64,000 nt of DNA, from positions 1 to 64,000 of the forward strand of contig CANBNG010000004.1 of assembly GCA_947370975.1 (NCBI GenBank). The letters are read 5' to 3'. Positions 16,262 to 25,467 of the stretch are shown in pieces. Both the position numbers and the translations under genes were made by a program. Below the pieces are notes generated by a model, which did not search any database, was not told where the DNA came from, and saw nothing but the letters and a program-made list of their open reading frames with translations. Position 1 is the stretch's first letter. Each line of letters begins with the position of its first letter. The stretch is from Beijerinckiaceae bacterium (GTDB lineage Bacteria; Pseudomonadota; Alphaproteobacteria; Rhizobiales; Beijerinckiaceae).

Positions 16262-17824
16262 ATGGCTGCGCGCCAGAGCTTCTACATCACGACTGCCATC
16301 CCTTACGCCAATGGCGCGCCCCATATCGGCCATGCCTATGAGCGGATCGCGACCGATGCCATTGCCCGCTTCCATCGGCTCGACGGGCGCGACGTGCTCT
16401 TTGTCACCGGCATGGACGAGCACGGCCTGAAGATGCAGCAGACAGCCGCGCGCGAGGGGATCACCGCGCAGGCTCTGGCCGATCGCACCGCCGCGCAATT
16501 CGAGGCCATGGGCGAAAAGCTCAATGCGCGTGCCGACGATATTGTGCGCACGACCCAAAGCCGCCACCGCCTTGCGAGCCAGGAAATCTGGAAGCGCATG
16601 GAGGCGCGCGGCGACATTTACCTTTCGAAATATTCCGGCTGGTATTCCGTTCGCGACGAAGCCTATTACGACGAGGGCGAGCTTACCGAACGCGATGGCA
16701 GGCGCTATGCCCCTACCGGCACGCCGGTGGAATGGGTGGAGGAGGAGAGCTATTTCTTCAAGCTCTCGGCCTATGCCGAGCGCCTGCTCGCCCATTACGA
16801 GGCGCAGCCCGATTTCATCACGCCGGACAAATATCGCAACGAGATCGTTGCCTTCGTGAAGCGCGGCCTGAAGGATCTTTCGATCAGCCGCACGACCTTC
16901 GACTGGGGCGTCCCGGTGCCCGGCGACCCCAGGCACGTCATGTATGTCTGGGTCGACGCGCTGACGAATTACATCACCGGCACTGGCTTTCCCGATACTG
17001 ACGCGCCGCGCGCGAAATATTGGCCTGCCGACGCCCATGTGATCGGCAAGGACATTACGCGCTTTCACGCCCTCTATTGGCCGGCCTTCCTGATGTCGGC
17101 GGGCATCGAATTGCCGCGCCAGATCGTCGTGCATGGTTTTCTCTTCAACAAGGGAGAGAAAATGTCGAAGTCGGTCGGCAATGTGATCGATCCCTTCACG
17201 CTGGCCGATCATTACGGCATCGACCAGCTGCGCTATTTCTTCCTGCGCGAAGTGCCCTTCGGCCAGGATGGCAATTATTCGCATGAGGCCATCGTCAATC
17301 GCATCAATGCGGATCTGGCCAATGATCTGGGCAATCTCGCGCAGCGCTCGCTCTCGATGATCGCCAAGAATTGCGATGGCTGCGTGCCTGCTCATGGCGA
17401 ATTCACCGACGCAGACAAGGCCATCCTTGCCGATGCCCATGGCTTGATCGACAAGGCGCGCGCCGCGATGGGAGATTTTGCCCTTCATGCCATGCTCGCC
17501 GATGTCTGGCGGGTGGTGGCCGAGGCCAACCGCTATTTTGCCGGCGAAGAGCCGTGGGTGAAGCGCAAGACCGATCCCGCCCGCATGGCGAGCGTTCTCT
17601 ATGTCACCGCTGAAGTGCTGCGCAATGTAGCGATCCTCGCCCAGCCCGTCATTCCGGCAGCCACCGCCAAGCTGCTCGATCTTCTGGGCGTCGAGGCATC
17701 TGCGCGCGACTTCGCGCATCTGGGCGCAGCCAATCGTCTGGCGTCTGGCCTCGCGCTGCCCGCGCCTGCGCCCATCTTCCCGCGCTATGTCGAGCCCGAG
17801 GTTGCTGCGGAGGCCAAGGCCTGA
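16262..17824 (+). CDS. metG: methionyl-tRNA synthetase
   Basis: Class I aminoacyl-tRNA synthetase charging tRNA-Met. It has 520 aa, the short form lacking the C-terminal EMAP/Trbp111-like dimer domain. The HIGH motif is PHIGH (residues about 20-24) and the KMSKS motif is intact (about 301-305). The connective peptide lacks zinc-binding cysteines, as in the short non-zinc subtype. The anticodon-binding helical domain follows from about residue 360. It overlaps tatD by one base (TGATG), a conserved metG-tatD order. Confidence 0.97.
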   Translation: MAARQSFYITTAIPYANGAPHIGHAYERIATDAIARFHRLDGRDVLFVTGMDEHGLKMQQTAAREGITAQALADRTAAQFEAMGEKLNARADDIVRTTQSRHRLASQEIWKRMEARGDIYLSKYSGWYSVRDEAYYDEGELTERDGRRYAPTGTPVEWVEEESYFFKLSAYAERLLAHYEAQPDFITPDKYRNEIVAFVKRGLKDLSISRTTFDWGVPVPGDPRHVMYVWVDALTNYITGTGFPDTDAPRAKYWPADAHVIGKDITRFHALYWPAFLMSAGIELPRQIVVHGFLFNKGEKMSKSVGNVIDPFTLADHYGIDQLRYFFLREVPFGQDGNYSHEAIVNRINADLANDLGNLAQRSLSMIAKNCDGCVPAHGEFTDADKAILADAHGLIDKARAAMGDFALHAMLADVWRVVAEANRYFAGEEPWVKRKTDPARMASVLYVTAEVLRNVAILAQPVIPAATAKLLDLLGVEASARDFAHLGAANRLASGLALPAPAPIFPRYVEPEVAAEAKA

Positions 17825-18621
17825 TGCTGATCGACAGCCATTGCCATCTCGACTTTCCGGAATTCGCGCCCGAACGCGACGCCATTGTGGCGCGCGCGAA
17901 GGCCGCCGGTGTCGGGCGCCTCATCACCATCTCGACCCATGTCACGCGTTACGACAGCTATCGCGAGATTGCCGAGGCCTATGACAATGTCTGGTTCACG
18001 GTCGGCACGCATCCTCATCAGTCGCATGAGGAGCCCGAGGTTTCGGCTGAACGGCTGATCGAATTGGCTGCCCATCCGCGCTGCATCGGCATAGGCGAGG
18101 CGGGCCTCGACTATCATTATGATCGGAGCCCGCGCGATGTCGCCCAGCGGGTCTTCCGTACGCATATAGAAGCCGCACGCTTCACCGGCCTGCCGCTCAT
18201 CATTCATGCGCGCGATGCCGATGAGGATGTGGCGGCCATCCTGCGCGCGGAGATGGGGAAGGGGGCTTTCAAAGCCCTGCTCCATTGCTTCACGGCATCC
18301 CGCGCGCTGGCGCAAACCGGCGTCGAGCTTGGGCTCTGCGTGTCCTTCTCGGGCGTGCTTACATTCAAGAATTCCGAAAGCCTGCGCGAGATCGCCCGCG
18401 ATGTGCCGCTCGACCATCTGCTGGTGGAGACCGACGCGCCATTCCTTGCGCCCGTGCCCTATCGCGGCAAGCGCAATGAGCCGTCCTTTGTCGCCGAAAC
18501 TGCCGCTGTTCTGGCGCAGGTCAAAGGCGTGAGCACGGCCGAACTTGCGCGCGCAACAACGCAGAATGTGCTGCGGCTCTTCTCCAAAATGCCACCGCTG
18601 TCAGAGGCTGAAGCTGCATGA
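17824..18621 (+). CDS. tatD: TatD-family metal-dependent hydrolase
   Basis: A 265-aa TIM-barrel metallohydrolase of the TatD family (3'-5' DNase activity in characterised members). Metal ligands visible are the DSHCHLD motif at residues 4-10, GEAGLDYHY, IIHARDA, LLHCFT and LVETDAPFL. Both flanking genes overlap it by 1-4 bases, so it is part of one transcript from metG to the MBL hydrolase. Substrate in this organism is unknown; the family call is secure. Confidence 0.93.
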   Translation: MLIDSHCHLDFPEFAPERDAIVARAKAAGVGRLITISTHVTRYDSYREIAEAYDNVWFTVGTHPHQSHEEPEVSAERLIELAAHPRCIGIGEAGLDYHYDRSPRDVAQRVFRTHIEAARFTGLPLIIHARDADEDVAAILRAEMGKGAFKALLHCFTASRALAQTGVELGLCVSFSGVLTFKNSESLREIARDVPLDHLLVETDAPFLAPVPYRGKRNEPSFVAETAAVLAQVKGVSTAELARATTQNVLRLFSKMPPLSEAEAA

Positions 18622-19412
18622 GCTTTGCGATCACGCTCCTTGGTTGTGGCTCATCGGGCGGCGTTCCGCGGGTGGGCAATGATTGGGGCGCATGCGATTC
18701 GAGCAATCCGAAAAACCGCCGCCGCCGCTGCTCGATCCTTGTGGAGCGCATGGCCGGCGACCAGCGCACAGTGGCGCTCGTCGACACATCGCCCGATCTG
18801 CGCGAACAATTGCTCGCCACCGACGTCGACCGCATCGACGGCATTCTGATGACCCATTCCCATGCCGACCACACGCATGGCATTGATGATGTGCGCCCGC
18901 TCGTCATCAAGATGCGAAAGCGGATCGACATGTTCATGGACGAACCGACAGCCTCCGTGCTGCTGGACAAATTCGCCTATATTTTCGAGACGCCGCCGGG
19001 CAGCCAATATCCGCCGTTGATGAACGACCGCCGTATCGTGCCTGGCGATAGCTGCACAATCGAGGGGTCGGGCGGCCCCATCGAGGCCCTGCCGTTCCGG
19101 CTTGAGCATGGCGATATGGATGCGCTCGGGTTCCGTTTCGGCGATGTCGCCTATACGCCCGATCTCAACGCCGTGCCGCGCGAGAGCTGGGACAGCCTCG
19201 TCGGGCTCGACCTCTGGATTATCGACGCGCTGCGCTACACGCGCCATCCAAGCCACCTCTCGCTGGCGGAGGCGCTGGAGCTTGTTGCACGCCTCAAGCC
19301 GCGCCGCGCGATCCTCACCAATCTCCACACAGACCTCGACTACGAGCGCCTGCGGGCCGAACTGCCGCCCGGTATCGAGCCGGGCTACGACGGGATGCGG
19401 ATAGCCTTTTAA
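18618..19412 (+). CDS. PhnP-like metallo-beta-lactamase-fold hydrolase
   Basis: A 264-aa MBL-fold hydrolase. An N-terminal LLGCGSSGGVPR glycine loop typical of the PhnP/RNase Z-like branch is followed by DTSPDLREQLL and the metal motif THSHADHTHG (about residues 77-86). Further ligand positions are LEHGDMDALG and the LTNLHTD end motif. PhnP cleaves cyclic phosphodiesters; whether this one does is not known. The gene is the end of the metG-tatD cluster, and the pairing tatD-MBL is common in Rhizobiales. Confidence 0.9.
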   Translation: MSFAITLLGCGSSGGVPRVGNDWGACDSSNPKNRRRRCSILVERMAGDQRTVALVDTSPDLREQLLATDVDRIDGILMTHSHADHTHGIDDVRPLVIKMRKRIDMFMDEPTASVLLDKFAYIFETPPGSQYPPLMNDRRIVPGDSCTIEGSGGPIEALPFRLEHGDMDALGFRFGDVAYTPDLNAVPRESWDSLVGLDLWIIDALRYTRHPSHLSLAEALELVARLKPRRAILTNLHTDLDYERLRAELPPGIEPGYDGMRIAF

Positions 19413-19526
19413 AAAAGGCCGGGCAGGGCGCGCGCAAGAGTTTCAAGCCAGACCTCGCCTTTTCGCCGCCTTGCGCTACAATGGGCGACTTCACAGAAGG
19501 AACCCGAAGGGGTTTATGATTCCCGC

Positions 19527-20822
19527 TTGTTCGAATTGACGGTGGCGGCGCTCCTAATCGCGCTCAACGGTGTTTTTGCCCTCTCCGAACTCGCGCTGGT
19601 TTCAGCGCGGACCGCCCGGTTGAAGACCCTTGCCGATTCCGGGCGTCGCGGCGCCCGAACAGCCTTGGCGCTGGCTGAAAATCCTGGGAAATTCCTCTCG
19701 ACTGTCCAGATCGGCATTACGCTGATCGGCATTCTTGCAGGTGCGTTTTCAGGCGCGGCACTGGGCGCAGACCTGTCCGACATATTCCGGGAAACGCGGC
19801 TGCCGCCGGGCCTCGCCGAGCCCTTGGGCTATGGCATCGTGATCGGAATAATCACTTATCTCTCTGTCGTTGTGGGCGAACTTGTCCCGAAACAGCTCGC
19901 GTTGCGTAATCCCGAGACGATTGCCTGCGCCGTTGCGCCGATGATGCTCTGGCTCTCGCGCCTTGGCGCGCCGGTTGTCTATCTGCTCGATCTCTCGTCG
20001 CGGGTCATCTTCCGATTGCTCGGCATGCATGAATCGCCTGCCAGCGCCGTGACGGAAGAAGAGATCAAGACCATGGTCGAGGAAGCGACCACGGCCGGCG
20101 TCATCGAGGTCGATGAGCGCCGCATGATTTCGGGCGTCCTGCGCCTTGGCGACCGCGCTGTGCGCGCCGTCATGACGCCACGCACCGATGTCGACTGGAT
20201 CGACCTCGCCGACGACCCTGAGACGATCCGCGAAATCCTGACAGTGACCACACATTCGCGGCTGCCGGTGGGTGAAGGCTCGTCCGACAATATCATTGGT
20301 ATCCTGCATCTGCGCGAATTGCTTCCGGCCTATATGCGCGGCGAGAGCGTGGAATTGCGCCATTACGTCCGCCAGGCGCCCGTCGTGCCGGACCGGATCG
20401 ACGCGCTCGAAGCGCTCAACGTGCTGCGCGAGTCCGACGTGCCGATCGCGCTGGTCCACGATGAATATGGGCATTTCGAGGGGCTGGTGACGCCAGCCGA
20501 CATTCTCGACGCCATTGCCGGCGCGTTCAAATCCGACGAGGACACGACGGAGCCCGAAGCCGTGCAGCGCGATGACGGCAGCTGGCTGTTGGCGGGCTGG
20601 ATGCCGGTGGATGAAATGTCCGACCAGCTCGGCATCAATCTGCCGCGCACGCGCGATTACGAGACCGTGGCGGGGCTTATCATCGACAAGCTGCACCATC
20701 TGCCAGCGACGGGTGAATATATCGACACGCTAGGTTGGCGCTTCGAAGTTGTCGATCTGGATGGTCGCCGCATAGACAAGGTGCTGGCGTCCAAGATCTC
20801 CGATGATGAGCTGGATGGCTGA
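19527..20822 (+). CDS. CNNM/CBS-domain membrane protein (CorC/hemolysin-C family)
   Basis: A 431-aa inner-membrane protein. The DUF21/CNNM transmembrane domain (about residues 1-180) opens with FELTVAALLIALNGVFALSE. Two CBS domains follow (about 200-330, MTPRTDVDWIDL and ALVHDEYGHFEGLVTPADIL), then a CorC_HlyC C-terminal domain (about 345-425). Relatives are linked to Mg/Co efflux or ion homeostasis. The start is a TTG at 19527; an ATG at 19516 is out of frame and stops at once. The gene stands alone between gaps of 114 and 253 bases. Confidence 0.9.
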   Translation: MFELTVAALLIALNGVFALSELALVSARTARLKTLADSGRRGARTALALAENPGKFLSTVQIGITLIGILAGAFSGAALGADLSDIFRETRLPPGLAEPLGYGIVIGIITYLSVVVGELVPKQLALRNPETIACAVAPMMLWLSRLGAPVVYLLDLSSRVIFRLLGMHESPASAVTEEEIKTMVEEATTAGVIEVDERRMISGVLRLGDRAVRAVMTPRTDVDWIDLADDPETIREILTVTTHSRLPVGEGSSDNIIGILHLRELLPAYMRGESVELRHYVRQAPVVPDRIDALEALNVLRESDVPIALVHDEYGHFEGLVTPADILDAIAGAFKSDEDTTEPEAVQRDDGSWLLAGWMPVDEMSDQLGINLPRTRDYETVAGLIIDKLHHLPATGEYIDTLGWRFEVVDLDGRRIDKVLASKISDDELDG

Positions 20823-21075
20823 TAGCCATTTGGCATCAGATGGTTGCGCCGCCGTGCATATATGATGGTTTAAGTTCCATAATATACATTATGCGACCCA
20901 CTGATTGAGCCTCGGAGGGTATTGAGGCCGCTCGCCCGGGGTTGCGCGATTGCACGCGACGGCCTGAATTCTGGCGCGGCCCGGATACGCCCGCACCCTG
21001 TTTCATCACGCACGCAAGAATGGCAAAGCAGCGCGCCGTCCCCAGCGCGCCGCCTGTGTCTCAGTCCGCTGACGA

Positions 21076-21612
21076 TCAGCTCGTCTTGATGGCGATCTTC
21101 TGTTCGGGCTTTTGAGCCTCGGGCCGCTTGGGAAGCTTCACCTTCAAGACGCCATTGGCAAAGGTCGCCTCGATCTTCTGCGCATCCACATCCTCAGGCA
21201 GCGCAAAGTTCCGCTCGAAGGCGCCAAAGCGACGTTCGCTCAGATAGCTTTCCTTGGTCTTCTCTTCCCGCTCTTCCTTCTTCTCGCCCTTGATGATGAG
21301 CCGGCCATTCGCGATCTTCAGCTCGACATTCTTGTCATCCATGCCCGGCAATTCGGCGCTGATCTCGAAGCAATCGTCCTTTTCGACGATATCGACTGCC
21401 GGATTAGCAAGCGCGCCCAAGGCTCCCGAAAACAATGACTCGCGGGGCAGCCCGCCAAAGGGAGCTCGCCAATCGCGTCCGAAATCCTCGAAGATCTTGT
21501 CGATCTCCTGGCGCAGGCTCTCAAAGGGCCGCCATGGCCGCACCTGTCCGGCGCCCGCCTGGGGCTGCGTTTCTGTTCTGGTCTGGGGTACTTTCGATCC
21601 TGTCTGGGTCAT
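21076..21612 (-). CDS. Hsp20/alpha-crystallin small heat-shock protein
   Basis: A 178-aa holdase chaperone. The N-terminal arm has an RPFESLRQEIDKIFEDF helix. The alpha-crystallin domain runs from about residue 68 (NPAVDIVEKDDCFEISAELP) to about 160, with the family's GVLKVKLPK end motif. A C-terminal IAIKTS tail carries an I-x-I-type anchor. GGGAG lies 7 bases before the ATG. The 420-base upstream region is long for this genome and may hold a heat-shock promoter or RNA thermometer, but I could not define one. Confidence 0.95.
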   Translation of the reverse strand: MTQTGSKVPQTRTETQPQAGAGQVRPWRPFESLRQEIDKIFEDFGRDWRAPFGGLPRESLFSGALGALANPAVDIVEKDDCFEISAELPGMDDKNVELKIANGRLIIKGEKKEEREEKTKESYLSERRFGAFERNFALPEDVDAQKIEATFANGVLKVKLPKRPEAQKPEQKIAIKTS

Positions 21613-22032
21613 GACGAGGCTCCCGTTGGTCCAACCGGGCGAGTTTGCCTTCAGTCAGAAGGGAAACATTGATCTCGATCACGTCGAAATTCAAAATATC
21701 GTTTGATGCCATTGACTTACTTGAGCGAAAGCACAATTCAGGGCCCGCGTCGCCTTGCGGAAGTATCATATTGTGCGATTCCGCCCCGAATGGCGGGGCT
21801 TTCCTGCGTCAAGTCTTTTTTTCAATGCCTGTGTAAAAGCCATAGCCGAGACGCCTCATTGCTGCTACAAATATAAACGGTGCGCTCATATCGTGTGAGA
21901 ATACGTGTTTTCCGGCTTCGCCGGGAAGAAACGGGACCAGTCGGGGGCACCAACCGGCTGGGCGTATTGCGACTGGAAATCCAGAAGCTGACGTGAGACT
22001 TAGTGCCATTCGGCGGAGACGAGCAGGTTATC
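21613..22032. other. 420-bp divergent intergenic region (hsp20 / cold-shock gene)
   Basis: No gene is visible. It separates the divergent hsp20 and cold-shock genes and must hold both promoters. Two small hairpins are visible: GCCCCG/CGGGGC at 21783-21799 and CCGGC/GCCGG at 21912-21924. The second lies about 110 bases before the cold-shock start, as expected for a structured cold-shock mRNA leader. I found no convincing -35/-10 pair or RpoH site by eye. Confidence 0.4.
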
Positions 22033-22701
22033 ATGAGCAAAGGTAAAGAATTCCGGGGCCCCAGGAAGCGTGGCTTCGACGACGATGGTCCGATGGCTTA
22101 TGAGCCGCGTCAGAACCGCACTCCCCGTCCCGCCTTTGGCGCTCCGTCCAGCTTCGGCGGCGGTCCCTCGGCTGAGATGAGCAGCGGCGCTCCTGCTGGT
22201 AATCCGATCGACGCGACTGTGAAGTGGTTCAAGGGCGACAAGGGCTTCGGCTTCGTCGAACTGTCCAATGGCACGGGCGACGCCTTCCTTCACATCGGCG
22301 CTCTCCAGTCCGCTGGTTACGAGACCGTGCCCCCGGGCGCGAAGCTCAAGGTCCTGGTTGGCTCCGGCATGAAGGGCGCTCAGGTTACGCGCGTTCTTGA
22401 GGTCGATGCCTCGACGGCCGCCGAGCAGCCGCGCGCACCCCGCGCGTTCGACAGCCCGCGTCCCGCACGCCGCGCTCCTGACGTCACCATGGCGATGGAG
22501 CTCTCGGGCACCGTCAAGTGGTTCGACGACACCAAGGGCTTCGGCTTTGTCGCCAGCAATGACGGCGGCAAGGATGTCTTCGTGCATATTTCGATCCTGC
22601 GCCCGTCTGGCATTGCTCACCTTCCCGAAGGTCAGGCCGTGTCCATGAAGGTCGTTGAGACCCCGAAGGGCCGCGAAGCCGTTTCGATCGATCTGGCCTG
22701 A
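22033..22701 (+). CDS. double cold-shock-domain protein
   Basis: A 222-aa RNA/ssDNA-binding protein with two CSDs. CSD1 (about residues 58-125) contains TVKWFKGDKGFGFVEL and DAFLHI; CSD2 (about 155-222) contains TVKWFDDTKGFGFV and KDVFVHISIL. Both carry the RNP1 (KGFGFV) and RNP2 (FLHI/VFVHI) motifs. The linker and N-terminus are rich in Gly, Pro and Arg. Two-domain CSPs of this size are normal in Rhizobiales. The ATG at 22033 (MSKGKEFRG) is preferred over one ten codons earlier. It is followed by a strong intrinsic terminator. Confidence 0.94.
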   Translation: MSKGKEFRGPRKRGFDDDGPMAYEPRQNRTPRPAFGAPSSFGGGPSAEMSSGAPAGNPIDATVKWFKGDKGFGFVELSNGTGDAFLHIGALQSAGYETVPPGAKLKVLVGSGMKGAQVTRVLEVDASTAAEQPRAPRAFDSPRPARRAPDVTMAMELSGTVKWFDDTKGFGFVASNDGGKDVFVHISILRPSGIAHLPEGQAVSMKVVETPKGREAVSIDLA

Positions 22702-22746
22702 TCGCAAGATCGGGATGATCCCGCCGGGCCCCCGGGTCCGGCGACA

Positions 22747-22772
22747 AGGCGCTCGTTGAGAGCGCCTTTTTT
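22747..22772 (+). terminator. intrinsic terminator of the cold-shock gene
   Basis: GGCGCTC (22748-22754) pairs with GAGCGCC (22760-22766) around a 5-base loop; an extra A-T pair gives an 8-bp stem. Six T residues follow directly at 22767-22772. It lies 46 bases after the cold-shock stop codon. Confidence 0.9.
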
Positions 22773-22803
22773 CGTTTTACCCCTGCCCCATCCGGAGCCT
22801 GCC

Positions 22804-23619
22804 ATGACACCCGCCCGCGACATTGCGCGCCTTCTCGACATCATGGCCGCGCTGCGCACGCCAGGCAGCGGCTGTCCGTGGGATCTCGAACAGACCTTCC
22901 AGTCCATCGTCCCCTATACAATCGAAGAGGCCTATGAGGTCGCGGACGCCATCGAGCGTGGCGACTTTGCCGATCTGCCGGACGAATTGGGCGACCTGCT
23001 GTTGCAAGTCGTCTTCCATGCCCGCATGGCCGAGGAAGCCGGTCTCTTTTCTTTTGGCGATGTCGTCGAGGCCATCACCACCAAACTCATCCGCCGCCAT
23101 CCGCACGTCTTTGGCGATGCGCGCGATCTCGCACCCGAGGAGGTGAAGGCGCTCTGGAGCCAGATCAAGGCGCAGGAGAAAGCCGAAAGACGCGCACGCC
23201 GTGGTGTGGCCTTTGACGAGCCCACGGGCCTGCTCGCTGCCATTCCTCACGCAATGCCTGGCCTCACGCGCGCGGTAAAACTCCAGGCGAAAGCCTCGAG
23301 CGTGGGGTTTGACTGGAACGACGCGCGGCTGGTGCTCGACAAGATCAAGGAAGAAATCGCTGAATGCGAGGAGGCGATTGCTGCGGGCGATCAGGCTCAT
23401 GTTCGCGCCGAAATCGGCGATATCATTTTCGCCGTCGCCAATCTTGCCCGCCATGTCGATGCCGACCCGGAGGACGCATTGCGCGCGACCAATGCAAAAT
23501 TCGAGCGCCGCTTCGCCTATATTGAGAAAAAGCTCGGAGAGCTCGGACGTGCGCTGAAAGATGCAAGTCTGGAGGAGATGGACAGCCTCTGGAACGAAGC
23601 GAAAAAGCTGGAAGCCTGA
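22804..23619 (+). CDS. mazG: nucleoside triphosphate pyrophosphohydrolase MazG
   Basis: Hydrolyses NTPs/dNTPs to NMPs and pyrophosphate, a house-cleaning role. It has 271 aa with two tandem MazG domains. The first carries CPWDLEQTFQSI, EEAYEVADAI and the metal-binding ELGDLLLQVVFHA. The second is at about residues 170-255, with EEIAECEEAI and EIGDIIFAVANLARH. GGAG lies 7 bases before the ATG at 22804. The gene converges on hflX with an 18-base gap, and mazG-hflX-hfq-ntrX order is conserved in Rhizobiales. Confidence 0.95.
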   Translation: MTPARDIARLLDIMAALRTPGSGCPWDLEQTFQSIVPYTIEEAYEVADAIERGDFADLPDELGDLLLQVVFHARMAEEAGLFSFGDVVEAITTKLIRRHPHVFGDARDLAPEEVKALWSQIKAQEKAERRARRGVAFDEPTGLLAAIPHAMPGLTRAVKLQAKASSVGFDWNDARLVLDKIKEEIAECEEAIAAGDQAHVRAEIGDIIFAVANLARHVDADPEDALRATNAKFERRFAYIEKKLGELGRALKDASLEEMDSLWNEAKKLEA

Positions 23620-23637
23620 GCAGCGCAGAACACGGGG

Positions 23638-25056
23638 CTAGTCTTCATCATCCGCAGGCGGGTGAAGAGGCGCGCTGTAAGGGGCTTCCTCGTCGCGCGT
23701 GGCATCCGGGAAACGCTGCACGAGGCGCTCGATCTTTTCGGGTGCAAGGCGCACGAGGATCTCAAGACTGCCATCGGACAACGGCTCGCGGCTGAGCACT
23801 TCGCCATTTTCATAGAGCCAGTGCAGCCCCTGCCCGTCAGTATGGCCGACCGTGACGTGAAAGCGCGAGCGTCCGCGGGCGAGCTTGTCCTCGATGCCAG
23901 CCAGCAGGCCATCCGTGCCCTGCCCGGTCAGCGCGGAGACAACAAAGGGCCGTTCCTCGGGCCTGCGGCGGCTGACCGTATCTGTGAGTGCGGCGCGCGC
24001 ATCTTCGTCCAGCAGGTCGAGCTTGTTCCAGACCTCAATGATGCGGTCGTGATCCTCGGGCGTGATGCCGAGATCGGACAGAATCGCTTCGACATCAGAC
24101 GATTGCGCCTGGGTATCCTCGTGCGAAATATCGCGCACATGCAGGATGATATCGGCGGAAATCACCTCTTCCAGCGTCGCGCGGAAGGCCGAGACGAGGC
24201 TTGTGGGCAGATCTGAGATGAAGCCCACTGTGTCCGACAGCATGATGCGCGCGCCATGGGGCAAGCGCAGGCCCCGCAATGTTGGGTCCAGCGTCGCAAA
24301 GAGCATGTCTTCGGCGAGAACCTCCGCGCGCGTCAGGCGGTTGAAGAGCGTCGACTTACCCGCATTGGTATAACCAACCAGCGCAACCACCGGATAAGGC
24401 ACGGCCTGACGGCTCTTGCGGTGCAAGCCGCGGGTCTTTTTTACAGATTCGAGATCGCGCTCGATGCGCGTCATGCGCTCCTGAATGAGGCGGCGATCGG
24501 TCTCGATCTGCGTTTCACCCGGGCCACCCAGAAAGCCGAAGCCGCCGCGTTGCCGCTCGAGATGGGTCCAGGACCGCACAAGCCGCGACTTCTGGTAATT
24601 CAGATGGGCGAGTTCAACCTGCAATGCGCCTTCGCGTGTGCGCGCACGACGTCCGAAAATTTCGAGGATCAGGCCGGTGCGGTCGATGACCTTCGCGCCG
24701 AATTCTTTCTCGAGATTGCGCTGCTGCACGGGCGAGAGCGCGCAATCCATCATGACGAGCGAGACCTCGTCTTCCTTCACGCGCTCTGCAATTTCCTCGA
24801 CCTTGCCTTTGCCGAGAAAGGTGGCCGGGCGGATCTGCGTGAGAAGAACGAGCTCGTGCCCGACGACATCGAGGTCGATAGCGCGTGCAAGGCCTTCGGC
24901 CTCCGCGATGCGCGCTTCTGGCCCCCGCATTGCGGTCCGGTCAAAGCGCGCAGCTGCGCGATCCGTGAGATAGGGGCCGACCACAAGCGCATGAGTTGCT
25001 TGTGCCAGCGCCTTCTCAGGCTCGGTAACAGGTTTTCCGATGTCTGATGCGCTCAC
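23638..25056 (-). CDS. hflX: ribosome-associated GTPase HflX
   Basis: A 472-aa translation-factor-class GTPase that splits stalled ribosomes in characterised homologues. The N-terminal HflX domain includes ELVLLTQIRPATFLGKGKVEE, with a basic coiled linker (GGPGETQIETDRRLI). The G domain starts near residue 225 with G1 GYTNAGKSTL, G3 DTVGF and G4 NKLD. The start is GTG with GAGG six bases upstream. It lies 33 bases downstream of hfq, likely co-transcribed, as in other alphaproteobacteria. Confidence 0.95.
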   Translation of the reverse strand: MSASDIGKPVTEPEKALAQATHALVVGPYLTDRAAARFDRTAMRGPEARIAEAEGLARAIDLDVVGHELVLLTQIRPATFLGKGKVEEIAERVKEDEVSLVMMDCALSPVQQRNLEKEFGAKVIDRTGLILEIFGRRARTREGALQVELAHLNYQKSRLVRSWTHLERQRGGFGFLGGPGETQIETDRRLIQERMTRIERDLESVKKTRGLHRKSRQAVPYPVVALVGYTNAGKSTLFNRLTRAEVLAEDMLFATLDPTLRGLRLPHGARIMLSDTVGFISDLPTSLVSAFRATLEEVISADIILHVRDISHEDTQAQSSDVEAILSDLGITPEDHDRIIEVWNKLDLLDEDARAALTDTVSRRRPEERPFVVSALTGQGTDGLLAGIEDKLARGRSRFHVTVGHTDGQGLHWLYENGEVLSREPLSDGSLEILVRLAPEKIERLVQRFPDATRDEEAPYSAPLHPPADDED

Positions 25057-25089
25057 AGGGACCTCGCCAAGGCGTCGCCCCTGCCAGCA

Positions 25090-25338
25090 TTACTTTTCGA
25101 CGGAATCGTCGGCCTCGAACATCTGGATCGGATGACCGGGCATGATCGTCGAAATCGCGTGCTTGTAGACGAGCTGGGAGTGCCCATCCCGGCGCAGAAG
25201 GACGCAAAAATTATCGAACCAGGTCACAACGCCTTGGAGTTTGACGCCGTTCACCAAGAAGATGGTGAGCGGGACCTTGTTCTTGCGTACGAAGTTGAGG
25301 AACGTGTCCTGCAGATTTTGGGTGCGTTCAGCAGCCAT
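25090..25338 (-). CDS. hfq: RNA chaperone Hfq
   Basis: An 82-aa Sm-like RNA chaperone for sRNA-mRNA pairing. Sm1 is LQDTFLNFVRKNKVPLTIFL and Sm2 contains the YKHAIST motif, where YKHA replaces the YKHS/YKHA rim signature. The acidic C-terminal tail is short, as is typical for alphaproteobacteria. It lies between ntrX (129 bases upstream) and hflX in conserved order. Confidence 0.97.
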   Translation of the reverse strand: MAAERTQNLQDTFLNFVRKNKVPLTIFLVNGVKLQGVVTWFDNFCVLLRRDGHSQLVYKHAISTIMPGHPIQMFEADDSVEK

Positions 25339-25467
25339 CTTTTTTCTCTTTCAGTCCAGCCCGGGCTGATGCCGGGTTTTTGGAACTTCAAACCCTATCG
25401 GAAGGCCCTTTAGCCCCGCAAGGTAAAGTTCACTCCATACATAGGGCTTTCGGCTAAGCCACCCTTA

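Noticed and set aside
14999..17719. 906-codon open frame on the minus strand
   Set aside because: It lies antisense to tmk, holB and metG, whose protein motifs are certain. High-GC codon bias leaves the opposite frame open; the product is Arg/His-rich without domains.
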